From assembly GCA_008711295.1 (NCBI GenBank), contig VUYV01000101.1, positions 629,213 to 693,212 of the forward strand: DNA of 64,000 bases, read 5' to 3'. Position 1 is the stretch's first letter. Each line of letters starts with the position of its first letter. Under the pieces are notes generated by a model. It was not told the origin of the DNA. It did no database searches and saw nothing but the letters and a program-made list of their open reading frames with translations. The translations under genes were made by a program, and so were the position numbers. The DNA is from Anarhynchus alexandrinus (lineage: Eukaryota; Chordata; Aves; Charadriiformes; Charadriidae). Shown piece after piece: positions 27,869 to 38,344 of the stretch.

Positions 27869-27882
27869 GTTGCTATGGAGAC
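27869..27882 (+). promoter_or_regulatory. RFX-like X-box
   Basis: GTTGCTATGGAGAC is close to the palindromic RFX X-box (GTTGCC AT GGMAAC): the first half has one change and the second half is similar. It lies between the presumed EIF5B start side and the NRF-1 site. Binding is inference. Confidence 0.45.
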
Positions 27883-28008
27883 AGGACGTGGGTGGGCAGC
27901 GCGTCCCGGTAGGGGTAGTCCCCGCGGGGCGGAGCTGTGGCGCGGAAGGGGAGGGGCTCCGGGCTGAGCCCCGCCCCTCCCGCGGGGGCAAACACCCAGA
28001 CGGCAGCA

Positions 28009-28018
28009 GCGCATGCGC
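28009..28018 (+). promoter_or_regulatory. NRF-1 palindrome GCGCATGCGC
   Basis: This is an exact match to the core of the NRF-1 consensus (YGCGCAYGCGCR), a common driver of divergent CpG-island housekeeping promoters. It is central in the island and 52 bases left of a CCAAT box. Confidence 0.65.
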
Positions 28019-28061
28019 GCTGGGCGCCGGCCCCACCGCAGGGCCCCGCCCGCCGCCCCGG

Positions 28062-28066
28062 CCAAT
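28062..28066 (+). promoter_or_regulatory. CCAAT box (NF-Y)
   Basis: GGCCAATCAAG is a good NF-Y site in direct orientation for TXNDC9. NF-Y plus NRF-1 without a TATA box is usual for bidirectional promoters. A CACGTG E-box follows at 28111-28116. Confidence 0.55.
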
Positions 28067-28091
28067 CAAGGGGAGCGCCGGGGAGCTCTGC

Positions 28092-28113
28092 GTGCGCGCG
28101 CGCGCGCGCGCAC
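28092..28113 (+). repeat. (CG)n alternating purine-pyrimidine run
   Basis: About ten CG/GC dinucleotides in a row run directly into the CACGTG box, with an N a few bases later at 28124. Such runs can adopt Z-DNA and are prone to sequencing and assembly errors. Confidence 0.75.
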
Positions 28114-28124
28114 GTGGCAGCTGN

Positions 28125-28153
28125 CGGCGCGGCCGGCACCGTGGCCGGGGAGC
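28125..28153 (+). other. TXNDC9: possible TXNDC9 non-coding first exon end
   Basis: TXNDC9 needs at least one upstream non-coding exon, because the ATG exon starts at an acceptor (29879; pyrimidine tract and CACAG just before). The sequence right of the CCAAT box has a donor-like AGC/GTGAGG with GT at 28154. This would end a first exon that begins somewhere near 28.08-28.12 kb. It is tentative: other GT sites nearby could serve, and the region has an N. Confidence 0.3.
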
Positions 28154-28159
28154 GTGAGG

Positions 28160-29878
28160 TTTTCCCTGGGGAGCTTGTCAGGAGCCGGGTGGGTGGGCGG
28201 GCGGGCGCGCGGGCACCCGTTGTCTGTAACGGCCCGGCGGAGGCGCGTGGCGCCTGCGCGGTGTCCCGCCCTCTGCTGCCCCTCGCCCCGCAGCCCGTCG
28301 GCGTCCCTCGGCCCCGCTGCCGGCGGTCTCCGTCGAGCGGTGCTGGCCGGGCCCCCGGCACCCCTCCCTGGCGGGGCGAGCAGGACCACGGCCCCGTCAG
28401 CGGTGCGGAGCCCCCCAGGAGCGGGCCGTGGGCGCAGGGCCCCCCGCTGCGTCGGAAACGCTTGTTGGCACCCAGGCTTCCGCGGCCTGGGGAGCCGGGA
28501 GCCCTCTGGCACCTCAGGCTGTAGTGGAGACTGGCTGGGGCTGGCTTTCCGTTTTCCTTCCTGTTTGCTTGGAGGACCAGCCTCCCTTAGCCCCAGCTAG
28601 GCAGGGTTCCCTCCCTCTCCTGAAGACCTCGTAGCCTGTGACCTGCGCTAGCAAGGTTCTTACTTCCTCTGGAAATACAATAAAGCGGGATAGAAAACAT
28701 TAATGGAGACACTTTGCAGTTAGCAGCTTCGGGGAGAGGGACTTAAGACAAGGTGCTGCAGGTCAGAGCCAGTGTGGCTGTGACACGCACGGAGAGCGGC
28801 AGCAGGCTTAGCACTGCTGATGTTGCATTACACTTGGAGCGCTGCCGTGATGTTGGTAGTTTGCCCATCACTGCTTAAAATGCTTCCTTGCCTCTGTATG
28901 CAAGGTGTTTACCAGTGCCATTGGCTTTGTAGTTTGGCTGTTTTGAAATACAGCCACGAGTATTCTGGAACCCAAATTCAGCGCATCAAGTCTGTGGCCT
29001 GCAGGTTGAGAAATCTGTTTAGGGTGACTGTCCACAGTCCCCATTTCAAAACTGTCACTTGTTACAGTGATAGTTTTTTTGTAGTGCAAGTTTATTGGGG
29101 AGACCAATCAATTACGTTGCCCCAGCTCTTCATGCACCTGAGTCTTAGTATTTTGTGCCTTTGGAAGTGTTAAGGTAGGGGGAGCTTTACAGAAAGTGAT
29201 TTTAGTTGTGTTTTTTCACACAGCAATTAGGTAGTGGTTGTTGGGGTTTTTTAAATCCTTTCACTGGCTGCCACAGGGTGGTGTTTGCAATAGCAGTTTT
29301 CTTGTACTAATTGAAGCATTGGCCTAAAGCATTTGCTGTTGAGCGCCTTGTCTTTCAGCTGAGGAGAGGAGTGTTAATTCAGGTTTAAATATGTTAATAT
29401 GCATCGGGTACTTAAAGTAATTGTATTTAAACTACTGGTGGGAACTTACATACTGAGCATTGCTTAGACTTATTCTGAGACATCTTACACCTCCTCCCAG
29501 CAGCTTGGAGCTTTCTGATTGCATCTTCTAGTTTCAGAATATTTATTAAAGGTGCATGGATCTGGCTCAGCATGAGTGTTCCTTTGGAACTCGTGAATTT
29601 TACTTCTTTATATCAACGAGTAATATCAAGTTCCTGTGCACTTTCAACAGCTGCCTTTGGGATTGAGAGAATAGGACTTAACTGGTATCTTTGCCATCTC
29701 TGTTCATTGTGAAAATATCCTCCAAAGTGCATTGCAATATGGAAAAGAACTATCTACTGTTATCTTCAAATAGCATAGCATTGCATTTTGTTCCTCTACA
29801 GTGTGAACTGCAAGTAAAAGAGGTCAGACTTTTAATTGCCTGTATAAATTTTAATTCCACATATCGCTATTTCCACAG
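28160..29878 (+). other. TXNDC9: TXNDC9 first intron (presumed)
   Basis: This covers the right half of the CpG island to about 28.6 kb and then ordinary AT-rich sequence. No coding sequence, RNA gene or clear transposon was recognised. Confidence 0.4.
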
Positions 29879-29906
29879 GTCTGAAGAGATCACTTTCTAG
29901 TTAAAG

Positions 29907-32900
29907 ATGGCTGCTGATACCTCTGTTGAAATACTTCAAAAAGTTCTGGAAAATGAAATACTTCAGACTACCAAGGTTGTGGAAGAACATCTGGATGCTG
30001 AAATGCAGAAGCTGGACCAAATGGATGAAGATGAATTGGAACGCCTTAAACAAAGAAGGCTTGAGGCACTAAAAAAGGCCCAGCAGCAGAAACAAGTAAT
30101 TCCTGTAGTTATATAGACTCTTGATGTGTACAGTGTAACAGACTTTTTGGAAATCTAGGGAAACTGTGTATGTGAACCAAGTGTTTTGGGGTTATTTGGT
30201 TCTGTTTTTTTTCTCCTTCCTCACCTTTCTGTATTTATTTATTTTAAATTATCCGGGAAAGCAAGTTTCTGTCCATGTGTGCATGCTTTGTGTTTTTTAA
30301 CAGGAGGAGAGAAGAACCTCTATGATTGTTTGCAATAAGGATAGGATAAAGAGTCTCGTACAAAGATTTGAGTGTGTCCGTATTCACTGAACGTTGCTAT
30401 CTGGAAGCATAAGCCTTGTAGGCAACGTAATCATAAGCCTTTAGGCTCCTTAAGCTTCTGAATTCTGAAGATTGTTACTTATGGCATGTAAGTGATGCAT
30501 GCTCTTCTCTTGAGGTATTTTGTAGAAAAATTATACAGGGTCTTTCCTTGTTCCTGGGGTGGAATTGTTCGTCCCACTCCTTCTAACCCAATGAAATGTC
30601 TTTGTATGACTGCTCATTTCTTCTTGCAGGAAAGAAATTCTGGTTTGGTCCCTGATATCTCATGCTAAATTGTGGTCTTTGTGCTCCCCAAAAAATCTCT
30701 TTGAGCGTAGTCCTCACTAAAATTTTGGTAACATATGGTGTGAGGCCTGAACCGTAAGTAGGGAAGCCATAGGTTTCTTAGCTTTCTCCATCTAAGCAAA
30801 CCTAAGCAAAGAAATAGACTGGGTTGGGGGAGAGGTGACTGGGTTGAAAGGAGATGCTGTGGCTGTGGTGGAACCTATAAAAGCTAATGCCGTGCTTTGA
30901 AACAGGAATGCAGTAAAATGTCATGGCATGGTTGGGATGCTGGAGGACAGGCAGGTTAGCAGGGTTAGCAGCTTTGACTCTCCAAACGTGGAATCAGAGA
31001 AAGTGGCGCACTATTTGCTTGTCTTCAGAAGTTCAGTTTAGATTTGATTCTAGTGTTTTCCTATTTCAGAAGTCATAACACTTGGGTGTTCTTGGGTGTG
31101 ACCTGTGGTAGTTCTCATGCAAAAACTTGTTCACGTCAGCTGATCTTAAGTCATTGCTCTCATGCATTTTCAAATGCAAAATTGAAGTAGTATGCTACTA
31201 GTAAAAGGAGTAAGCTGCCACACTATTCTGAAATAGGATTGTGCAGAGAGGAATTAATGCATACCCACTGTTGAAGGATAAGTCAGTTCTTGATTTGCAT
31301 CATGATGACTTGTCCATGTGTTCATACTTCTATGCATTTTTAATGTGTACAATGTTCAGGAAATTCTTTGTTCTATCCTAATTTANCTGTCATACTGCAC
31401 TACTTCTTTTGTTTTAATACACTACAATTAACTTTCAGTACTGTAGAAGCTGGGCTTAAGTGCATTTGTTGGAAATCTAGAAGATTAGCTTTTTTTCTAA
31501 ACTGTAAGTGCACACTTAATCAGGCAGTTTTTGAAGTTGGCTATAAATTTTAGCTTATGAAATTATATTTCTCCATACATTTTGTGACTAATGGTATGCA
31601 TGTGTTTTCTGAATGGTTTTCTGGAAGCCTGGCTATATTAAAATACCTTCAGTGTATATTTGATAGATAAACATCATCTGTTGCAGGTGAGTTAGTAGGC
31701 TTTTTTCTCCCTGATTTTTTTCATAGAGGGAAAAATTAAAAGAAATCTATTTTAATACATGTAATGACGTGAATCAATTTTAGACAAGAGTTCTTTGAGT
31801 GTACAAAAACATTTTAGAGAGGGTAGCCCAGGCTGTTGATTAGCAGTTTTCAAATGCTGAGAATTTTCTGTCAGCATTCTTTTTGAACTAGTCTAGTCTT
31901 ACTGAGAGGCTGCACTGCAGAAATTTATGCAGCTCTGTACAAGATTTGTATTTCCAAATAAGTAAGGTAGTGTTACTGCTCAGCCACCCATCTGTTGTTG
32001 AGAAAGAGGCAACCCAAAAGTATTATCTAGCCTAGTGGCATTTGCGTATTTTCAAAACAGAACTAAAGGAGGGGAGGTAATTTCTTTCTCCTTTTATTAC
32101 TGTATGAAATGGGTTTCCACTGCAGGCCCCCTCTTTTATTTTTCTTAAAAGCTGTAGAGCTTGCATGGCAGGTGCAGGACTAATGAACTCCATACTAATT
32201 ATTTCTTTTTATGTTTTCCAAAAGGAGTGGCTTTCAAAAGGACATGGAGAATACAGAGAAATCCCAAGTGAGAGAGACTTTTTTCAAGAAGTCAAAGAAA
32301 GTAAAAATGTGGTTTGCCATTTCTATAGAGATACAACGTTCAGGTATAGTAAATAAGCTATGCTCAAGAAATCTTTTATTTATAGATGTGTAGAAAAACA
32401 GGCATGTTCTTTTGTTCTTTCAAATGCCAGAAATAAATGGGCATTTTTAGAAGTATTCCATTTAATTCATTTTCCAAATCTCACTCCCTTCTCAGGATTT
32501 GATTTTTTAAATTTTTTTTTTCCATTCCAGTTAATCTGAACATGATTTGACAACAATTAATATTCTGTTACATAGTTGATTAAAATATAAATGTATAACT
32601 TCTTTGACAATATTTGAGAGTGCGCTGTGTTTCATTATTGATGTAGTTTGAGGGAGTCAGGTCTGCAAAAGTAGTGACGATACAGGAGCAGCATTTCAAA
32701 AAGGTCACTTTGTTTACTCCAGACAGAGATATTCTGGACAGTTCTGGCAAACGAAAATAAAAATGTAAACAAAAACTTGTTAAGGCATCTTCAGAGTTTA
32801 ACTTTTATTTTGAAAGGATCTGTGGATACGAAGTGCAGCTGCTTTCCCTTTGTGCCTGCGCCTTTGTGATGATGTCACTTTTTTAGGGTGTGAGAGACCT

Positions 32901-35900
32901 AGATCTGAGAATATGTCCTGCCTCAGAATAGGAACCTAAAATAAGATCTCCCACTTCCTTGGAAGAATTTCAGAAGTTCTGGGTTGTAGGCTGTTCCTCA
33001 GTGGGTCTGTCTCAAGGTCTTCTGTTAAAATGCAGTTGTAAAGTAGAGTAGTTTGTTGAAGGAGGAGCCAGTTGTCCTGGTTTTGGTTGTTGGGTTTTTT
33101 TCCCCCCCCAAGGTGTCTTGTTCTCTCTAACTTATAGAATATAAACTGATACAGCCTCAATGTGAGAAATTAAATGAGGTGAAAGCTGGATTATGCAGTG
33201 AGGTATCTGCATCCTACATTTTCTAAGTTAAATGTTTTAAGTTTCAGAAATATCTGAAGCAGTTGTATTTGGCTAGTTTTTACTGAAAGAAGTTGAAAGA
33301 CTGTCTCTGCAAATAAAGTAGCTTAGAACGGGTTTGAGTTGTTTGGTTCTTGTTTCTTGAACCAACAAAGTCTGTAGACTCAGACAGGAGAAAGAACTTT
33401 GTAAAATGTGTCGTGCTGACAACCAGCTTGAAGCTAGTGTGTCAGGTTTACCAACCACAATATGAAGTTGCTTTCATCCTTGCCCACTCCAGGAAGTTGA
33501 GATTGCAGGTGATAAGTCCATAAATCTCTGCCATCTGACAAGTATTTTGAGCAGGTCATGTTACTGTCCCCTAGCTGAGAAACAGTAATTGTATGCTCAC
33601 TCGTATTCCATTGCGACAGAAAAGTGAAATATTTCTGCCTATAGCCCTACTGAAGCAGTCTGTGCAAATAACTTCTTTATTTTTTCTGTACAGAGAGTTA
33701 CTGCATCTCAGTTTTGGAGGTAGTGACTGAAAAAAAAAAAAAAACAGAACAATGTAACATATTGAGAGTACTTTTCTGAAGACATGAATGTTAGTTATAG
33801 AGAAATTTTTCCAGCTGACGGGTAGTGAAGCTAGAGCAGGAAGAATAGAAGTCAGAGGGATATTTCATCAATAAATGCAGGCCTCAAGAAATGAGAGAGG
33901 CTTTCAGGTGTATGTGGGAGTAATTAGGAAGAAATTAGAGAAATGGATAGTGTAATTATGCAATAAAGGTGCTCTGAGCCGTTATTCTATTAGTCATTAA
34001 ATCCAGGTACCTTTGAGACACAGTTTCTCTTGAAACGAAATTCTTAATTACAAAGGTCATATCTGAGGAGTTAACATGATAGAACTAGCTCTTTACTGTT
34101 CCTTTTAAATTTTCTCTAAAATACATATTCTTCAGCTTACTGTTTCTAATACTTTATATATTTGGGGTTTTTTCACAGGTGCCAAATAATGGACAAACAT
34201 TTGACTGTATTGGCAAAAAAGCATGTTGAGACAAAATTTTTGAAATTAAATGCTGAAAAATCTCCTTTCTTGTGCGAGAGACTGCGCATCAAAGTAATTC
34301 CCACTCTAGCACTAGTAAAAGATGGAAAAACACAAGACTATGTTGTGGGCTTTACTGATCTCGGTAACACTGATGACTTCACTACAGAGACCTTAGAATG
34401 GAGATTAGGCTGTGCAGATGTAATTAATTACAGGTAATTAATTGTTTTGTGATTGTTTTATTTTCAGATACAGTGCAAGGCGAACGTGTTTGCAGACAGG
34501 AGAATCTGTAAAAGTTTGTAACTTTGACTGATATGTTGTATGCTTAAAACACACCAGAGTTTAATCCAGTTATTTAATCTGTGTACTTTGGCAAGGGAAA
34601 CAAGAGAGTATCTCTTTGGCAAAGTATTGGGACATTATAATGAGCATTACATTGTCCTTTTTGTACAGTAATAAAAATGAACAGAGTTCTTGCCATGAGG
34701 TGTATAGAGTAGCTACACTGCTTTGATATGGCCTCCGAGTCATGCATCTAATCTAATCTTTTCTAAATCAGCTATAGATGCTGAGATGTCACAGTTGCAA
34801 TGCAGTAAAGTTTGAGCATTTTTAATTCACTTCAGAGAAAATTCAGCAAGTCATCCTTAAACTGCATCATATTACATGCATGAATATGGGGTTTTTTTTC
34901 CAATGAACAGTACAGAAAGTGAAAATAAGTTGCAGAAATGCAAATAAATTATTTGTGTAGCAGTACAATATAATCATTATAAATCCCACATTTAAGACTA
35001 CAGGATAGAAGGCAGTAGAAGATAACTGTCACCACAATAGTCTAACTTTACAGGAGAATCATTTACCAGAACTTTCTGCTTTGCTTTCCAGTGTGGATAA
35101 AGCATCATCTTTATCTTTTTAGGTTCATTTTGCTCTTTTGTTTTGAATGTCTTTTTTTTTTTATTTTATTTTAAAGTTCATTATCTGAATTTATTTCAAT
35201 GTCTAATTTCCAAATTTTGGCAAGAAGTATTGTTGTATCTTAAAGGCAAAGAAGCTACTGTTCAGTTTAGCTTAGTAGCTGTTGAACTTCAGATGAAATG
35301 ACTGAAACGAAAATTTATAATTCAAAACAAGTGGTACTACTCATTTCCCAGCTCAGTAACAAGTAAATATGCAGAGGAGTCAAAGGCAGCTTTGATATAT
35401 ATTCTAGACAGCAACAGCCTTTTGTGGGAGAAATCTTTCAGTGGTGTTGTACCAAGCTATATTGAATTTGCTAAATGTTAATACATTGGCTTACAGCGTA
35501 ATTTTACTTCCTACTTGACTCTACTAGTACTGTGTATTCTGCTCTTAGCTCCTTGTGGAGTGGGGGAGTTGTTTCATTCCCTATCCATTTTGCCAGATCC
35601 TGAGTTTGGTACTGTGGCTTTGCAAAGTGAGCCACAGTATCTGCATAGCCCAGGAGATCTATTTTGGGAGACATCCATTTATGCACAAGTGTTGCATTTC
35701 CCCCCTGCTCTGAATATAATGTCCTGTTCTCTGGAATTCCTGAAAAAGAGATAGTCCTCCTCAGAGCCTAGAAACAGTTCTTTTCCTTCAACCTGTGGGA
35801 TAGCAGATGGTGAAAGGATACACTGTATTTAGGGGAAAAACTGTTCAGGTCACATTGTTTGACCCAAATCAGGATTCAAGTGGTGTATTGACTTATTACT

Positions 35901-36896
35901 GACATGTAATTAACTAATGAGTGAACTGTACACTTAGGATCAATATCAGCAAAATGTTATTTACAAAATGTTAATACCGACACATTTCTAAACACCCTTC
36001 TCTATCTAACTCCAGAAGATTCTAATTGCTTGCTCACTCACTGACACTTATATGCAAACCCCTTACTGGTCATGTGAGTGAAAGCACGCACACCATTTTC
36101 TGAGCAAGGGGAGGATCTCCTACAGCGCACCCCTGCTGTAGGAGACGTGGGTGCTCCAGCTCTATGTGAACACCTGCTGTTCCCAACAACCCATGGACTC
36201 ACATGCTGGTGAGAAAGCTCCCACAAGGTCATAGGCGCACAGAGGTGCGAGTCTCTTATAGTCCACTAGCTGGAGTGTAGTGTCTGATGGGGAAGCTGCT
36301 CTGTCTGGCCTAGGCAGAGATAGTACAAGGTGACTTCAGGCAGTACAAAACCCAGTTTTGACTTGTCTGTTTCTACTCTGAAGTCTCCATTACAAAATTT
36401 TAGCTTCTTTTGTACTTCTGGCTCCTCATTTGTTTTGAAAAGTCTCCTGTAATTCCCTGGTTACTGTTTAGCCTGACAGATGGTTTTCTTTAGCATCATC
36501 AGTTTGCAGCAAAAGCCCTTTCAGACAGTTTTTCTCTAGAGCTCCACTCACAGGTGCTGTTTACACTCACACTTCCATTTTAACTACACTTATCCGGGCC
36601 ATTTTGTCCAGGATGTGCTTGCTATGCTAGCAACACCACAATGCTACTTAGGGTGGCTCTAGGGAGTAGGGGTTGTTTTCTCTTCCAGTGTTTTTCTGGA
36701 GAAACAGGTAATTAGAGGTGCTACTTACTGTCTGCATGAGTACAGCTTTAATCAACATGTCTTACTGTCTTTCTCTAGTGGAAACTTGATGGACCCGCCT
36801 TTTCAAAGTCAAAAGAAATTTGGAACAAGCTTTACAAAGTTGGATAAGAAGACCATCAGAGGAAAAAAATATGATTCAGATTCTGACGATGACTAG
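29907..36896 (+). CDS. TXNDC9: Thioredoxin domain-containing protein 9 (PhLP3), complete
   Basis: TXNDC9 (phosducin-like protein 3, APACD) is a cytosolic co-chaperone that binds the CCT/TRiC chaperonin and modulates folding of actin and tubulin. Coding exons: 29907-30095 (exon acceptor at 29879), 32225-32343, 34179-34433 and 36779-36896 (stop TAG). All have GT-AG borders and consistent phases, giving 226 codons, the same as the human protein. Residues 1-63 are a helical N-terminus ([21 protein letters not shown]). The thioredoxin fold follows ([20 protein letters not shown] and [17 protein letters not shown]). The C-terminus is acidic ([10 protein letters not shown]). Where thioredoxins have WCGPC, this has [10 protein letters not shown] with a single Cys (about residue 104), as in the family, so no dithiol oxidoreductase activity is expected. 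The first in-frame ATG was chosen as start because it begins the conserved N-terminus. Confidence 0.96.
30096..36778 (+). other. TXNDC9: TXNDC9 coding-region introns
   Basis: Three introns: 30096-32224, 32344-34178 and 34434-36778. They hold AT-rich sequence with simple A/T runs and one N (31386). I recognised no exons, transposons or structured RNAs in them. Confidence 0.5.
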
Positions 36897-37179
36897 AAGA
36901 ACAGCTAAATGTATTTGTAAATCATCTTTTGTTTATGCTTGGTACATTTCTAAGAATGTTTTTTATAAAGCTTACTGCTTTTCATTACATCTGCACATAA
37001 TGCTCATTTTTCTATACAGTTTTTTACAACTGAGTCATAGCAGAAAAAAGCTTAAATATTTTTTTTTCCTCTTTTGGAAGTCATTTGTAATTCAAAAATC
37101 TGAGTCCTTCTAACTAAATAATGTGGCAAACGATAAACTTTGTCTTAAGAGTAAGTTTATGAAGTGTTTTGAAGTAACT

Positions 37180-37600
37180 GTTAGAAACAACTGTACCAAG
37201 TCAGACCAAAGGTCCCTCTGGCCCAGCACCCAGTCTCAGTGGCCAAAAGCAGATGCACAAGAAAGAGTAAAAACAGGGTGGGCAGATAGCAATGCTTCCC
37301 CAGAATATGCTTTAAGAAATCTGGGGCTTGGGGAACTCTGTATCTGAGAGCATTTGCTAGTTAAAACCATGGAAGAAAAATATCTTTAAATTCTTATATT
37401 ATCCTCGCATCCACATCATACAGCAAGGAGTCCACAGTTTAAATGTATTGTGTGAAGAACAACTTCCTATTGTTTTCCTTGAATCTGACAGTTCCAGGCT
37501 TTTTTTCCAGTTTTCTTTACTAAAGGAGATAATAGACACTTTTTAAAAAGATTTTTCCCTATCAGTTCCTCTTCCAGTTGTCTCTTAAAATTTATTGTTA
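37180..37600 (-). mobile_element. ancient CR1-like LINE fragment in TXNDC9 3' UTR
   Basis: The plus-strand text (GTCAGACCAAAGGTCCCTCT, CAGTGGCCAAAAGCAGATG, then a segment around GTGTGAAGAACAACTTCCTA) matches the complement of the 3' part of old amniote CR1-family LINEs as I remember them. It is therefore a minus-oriented, strongly diverged copy. It lies inside the transcribed 3' UTR. The borders are approximate. Confidence 0.6.
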
Positions 37601-38316
37601 CTTATATTATCAGTAAAGCACCATAAAATTATTAGGAAAGGAATTGTGCATTTCAACAAATGATTGCTTATCTTATGGTGCCATATCATGATATTGAATA
37701 ACTTAAATACATTGCACTATAAGTTGCAAAAACAGCCGTAACTTCTGTGAATTCTGAAATAGATGGTCAAGAGAAATGCCCTTTTACCATCTATGTACGC
37801 TGCATGTTAAAGCTGATACAGCAGGTAATAGCACATAGCAACAAGCATACTGAAAACAGCCTTGTTCACAGGTTTATATAATTCTGTGGTTTTGAGTGTG
37901 TGGATTTTATAGCAGATGCTTTGTACAAGAGAGTAGAATAGAGAAAAGTATTTGGGAGAAACCTTGATCTGTTAAGTTTAGATATAGCACCGCATACTGT
38001 GTACTGTTCTTAAGTAATGGACAGAATTTTCAAGGGAGATCTTCCTTGGAACACAATGTGTAAAATTTCTGGCTAGGTGAGGAGTTGGTGAGTTTTCTTT
38101 TCATTTTCAAAAAAAAAAAAAAAATAGTTTGCTGTGTGCTGAAGGACCCTTTTGAGGTGGTACTTTGAATCCAGTTGTCCCAAAAAGCAGTGAAGTGGGT
38201 CTAGTCAGTCTTGCTGCCTTGTAGCAGAGAACACTTGTGATTGGGCCAGCCCAGCAATATATCTCTCTTAAGTATGTTTTAAAAAATTATATTTTATTTC
38301 TGTTCATGTACATTGA

Positions 38317-38322
38317 AATAAA
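38317..38322 (+). terminator. TXNDC9: polyadenylation signal AATAAA for TXNDC9
   Basis: Canonical hexamer about 1.42 kb after the TXNDC9 stop codon, the first AATAAA I noticed downstream. Cleavage would be expected 10-30 bases later, near a GT-rich stretch. Confidence 0.6.
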
Positions 38323-38344
38323 ATTATTTTAATTCTAATGTTGA

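Larger units (their letters stand above)
26450..28580. promoter_or_regulatory. CpG island, shared EIF5B/TXNDC9 promoter
   Basis: The sequence changes sharply from AT-rich to very GC- and CpG-rich, then back. It lies between EIF5B (leftward) and TXNDC9 (rightward), so it is the expected bidirectional housekeeping promoter. No TATA box was seen at the centre. There are many GC boxes (CCCCGCCC/GGGCGGGG). More specific sites cluster at 27.87-28.12 kb. Ns at 26875 and 28124 mark unresolved bases in the hardest GC-rich parts. All the long ORFs through this island are composition artefacts. Confidence 0.85.
36897..38340 (+). other. TXNDC9: TXNDC9 3' UTR
   Basis: The untranslated region runs from the TAG to shortly after the AATAAA at 38317-38322. 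That signal is followed by a T-rich and then GT-containing stretch, as expected at a cleavage site. This gives about 1.4 kb of 3' UTR, including an old CR1-like fragment. Its exact end, and any use of earlier sites, is inference. Confidence 0.6.

Noticed and set aside
26354..28600. Many long overlapping ORFs on both strands, up to 195 codons
   Set aside because: High GC content makes stops rare in the CpG island; the translations are Arg/Pro/Gly/Ala-rich with no domain, and several cross an N.
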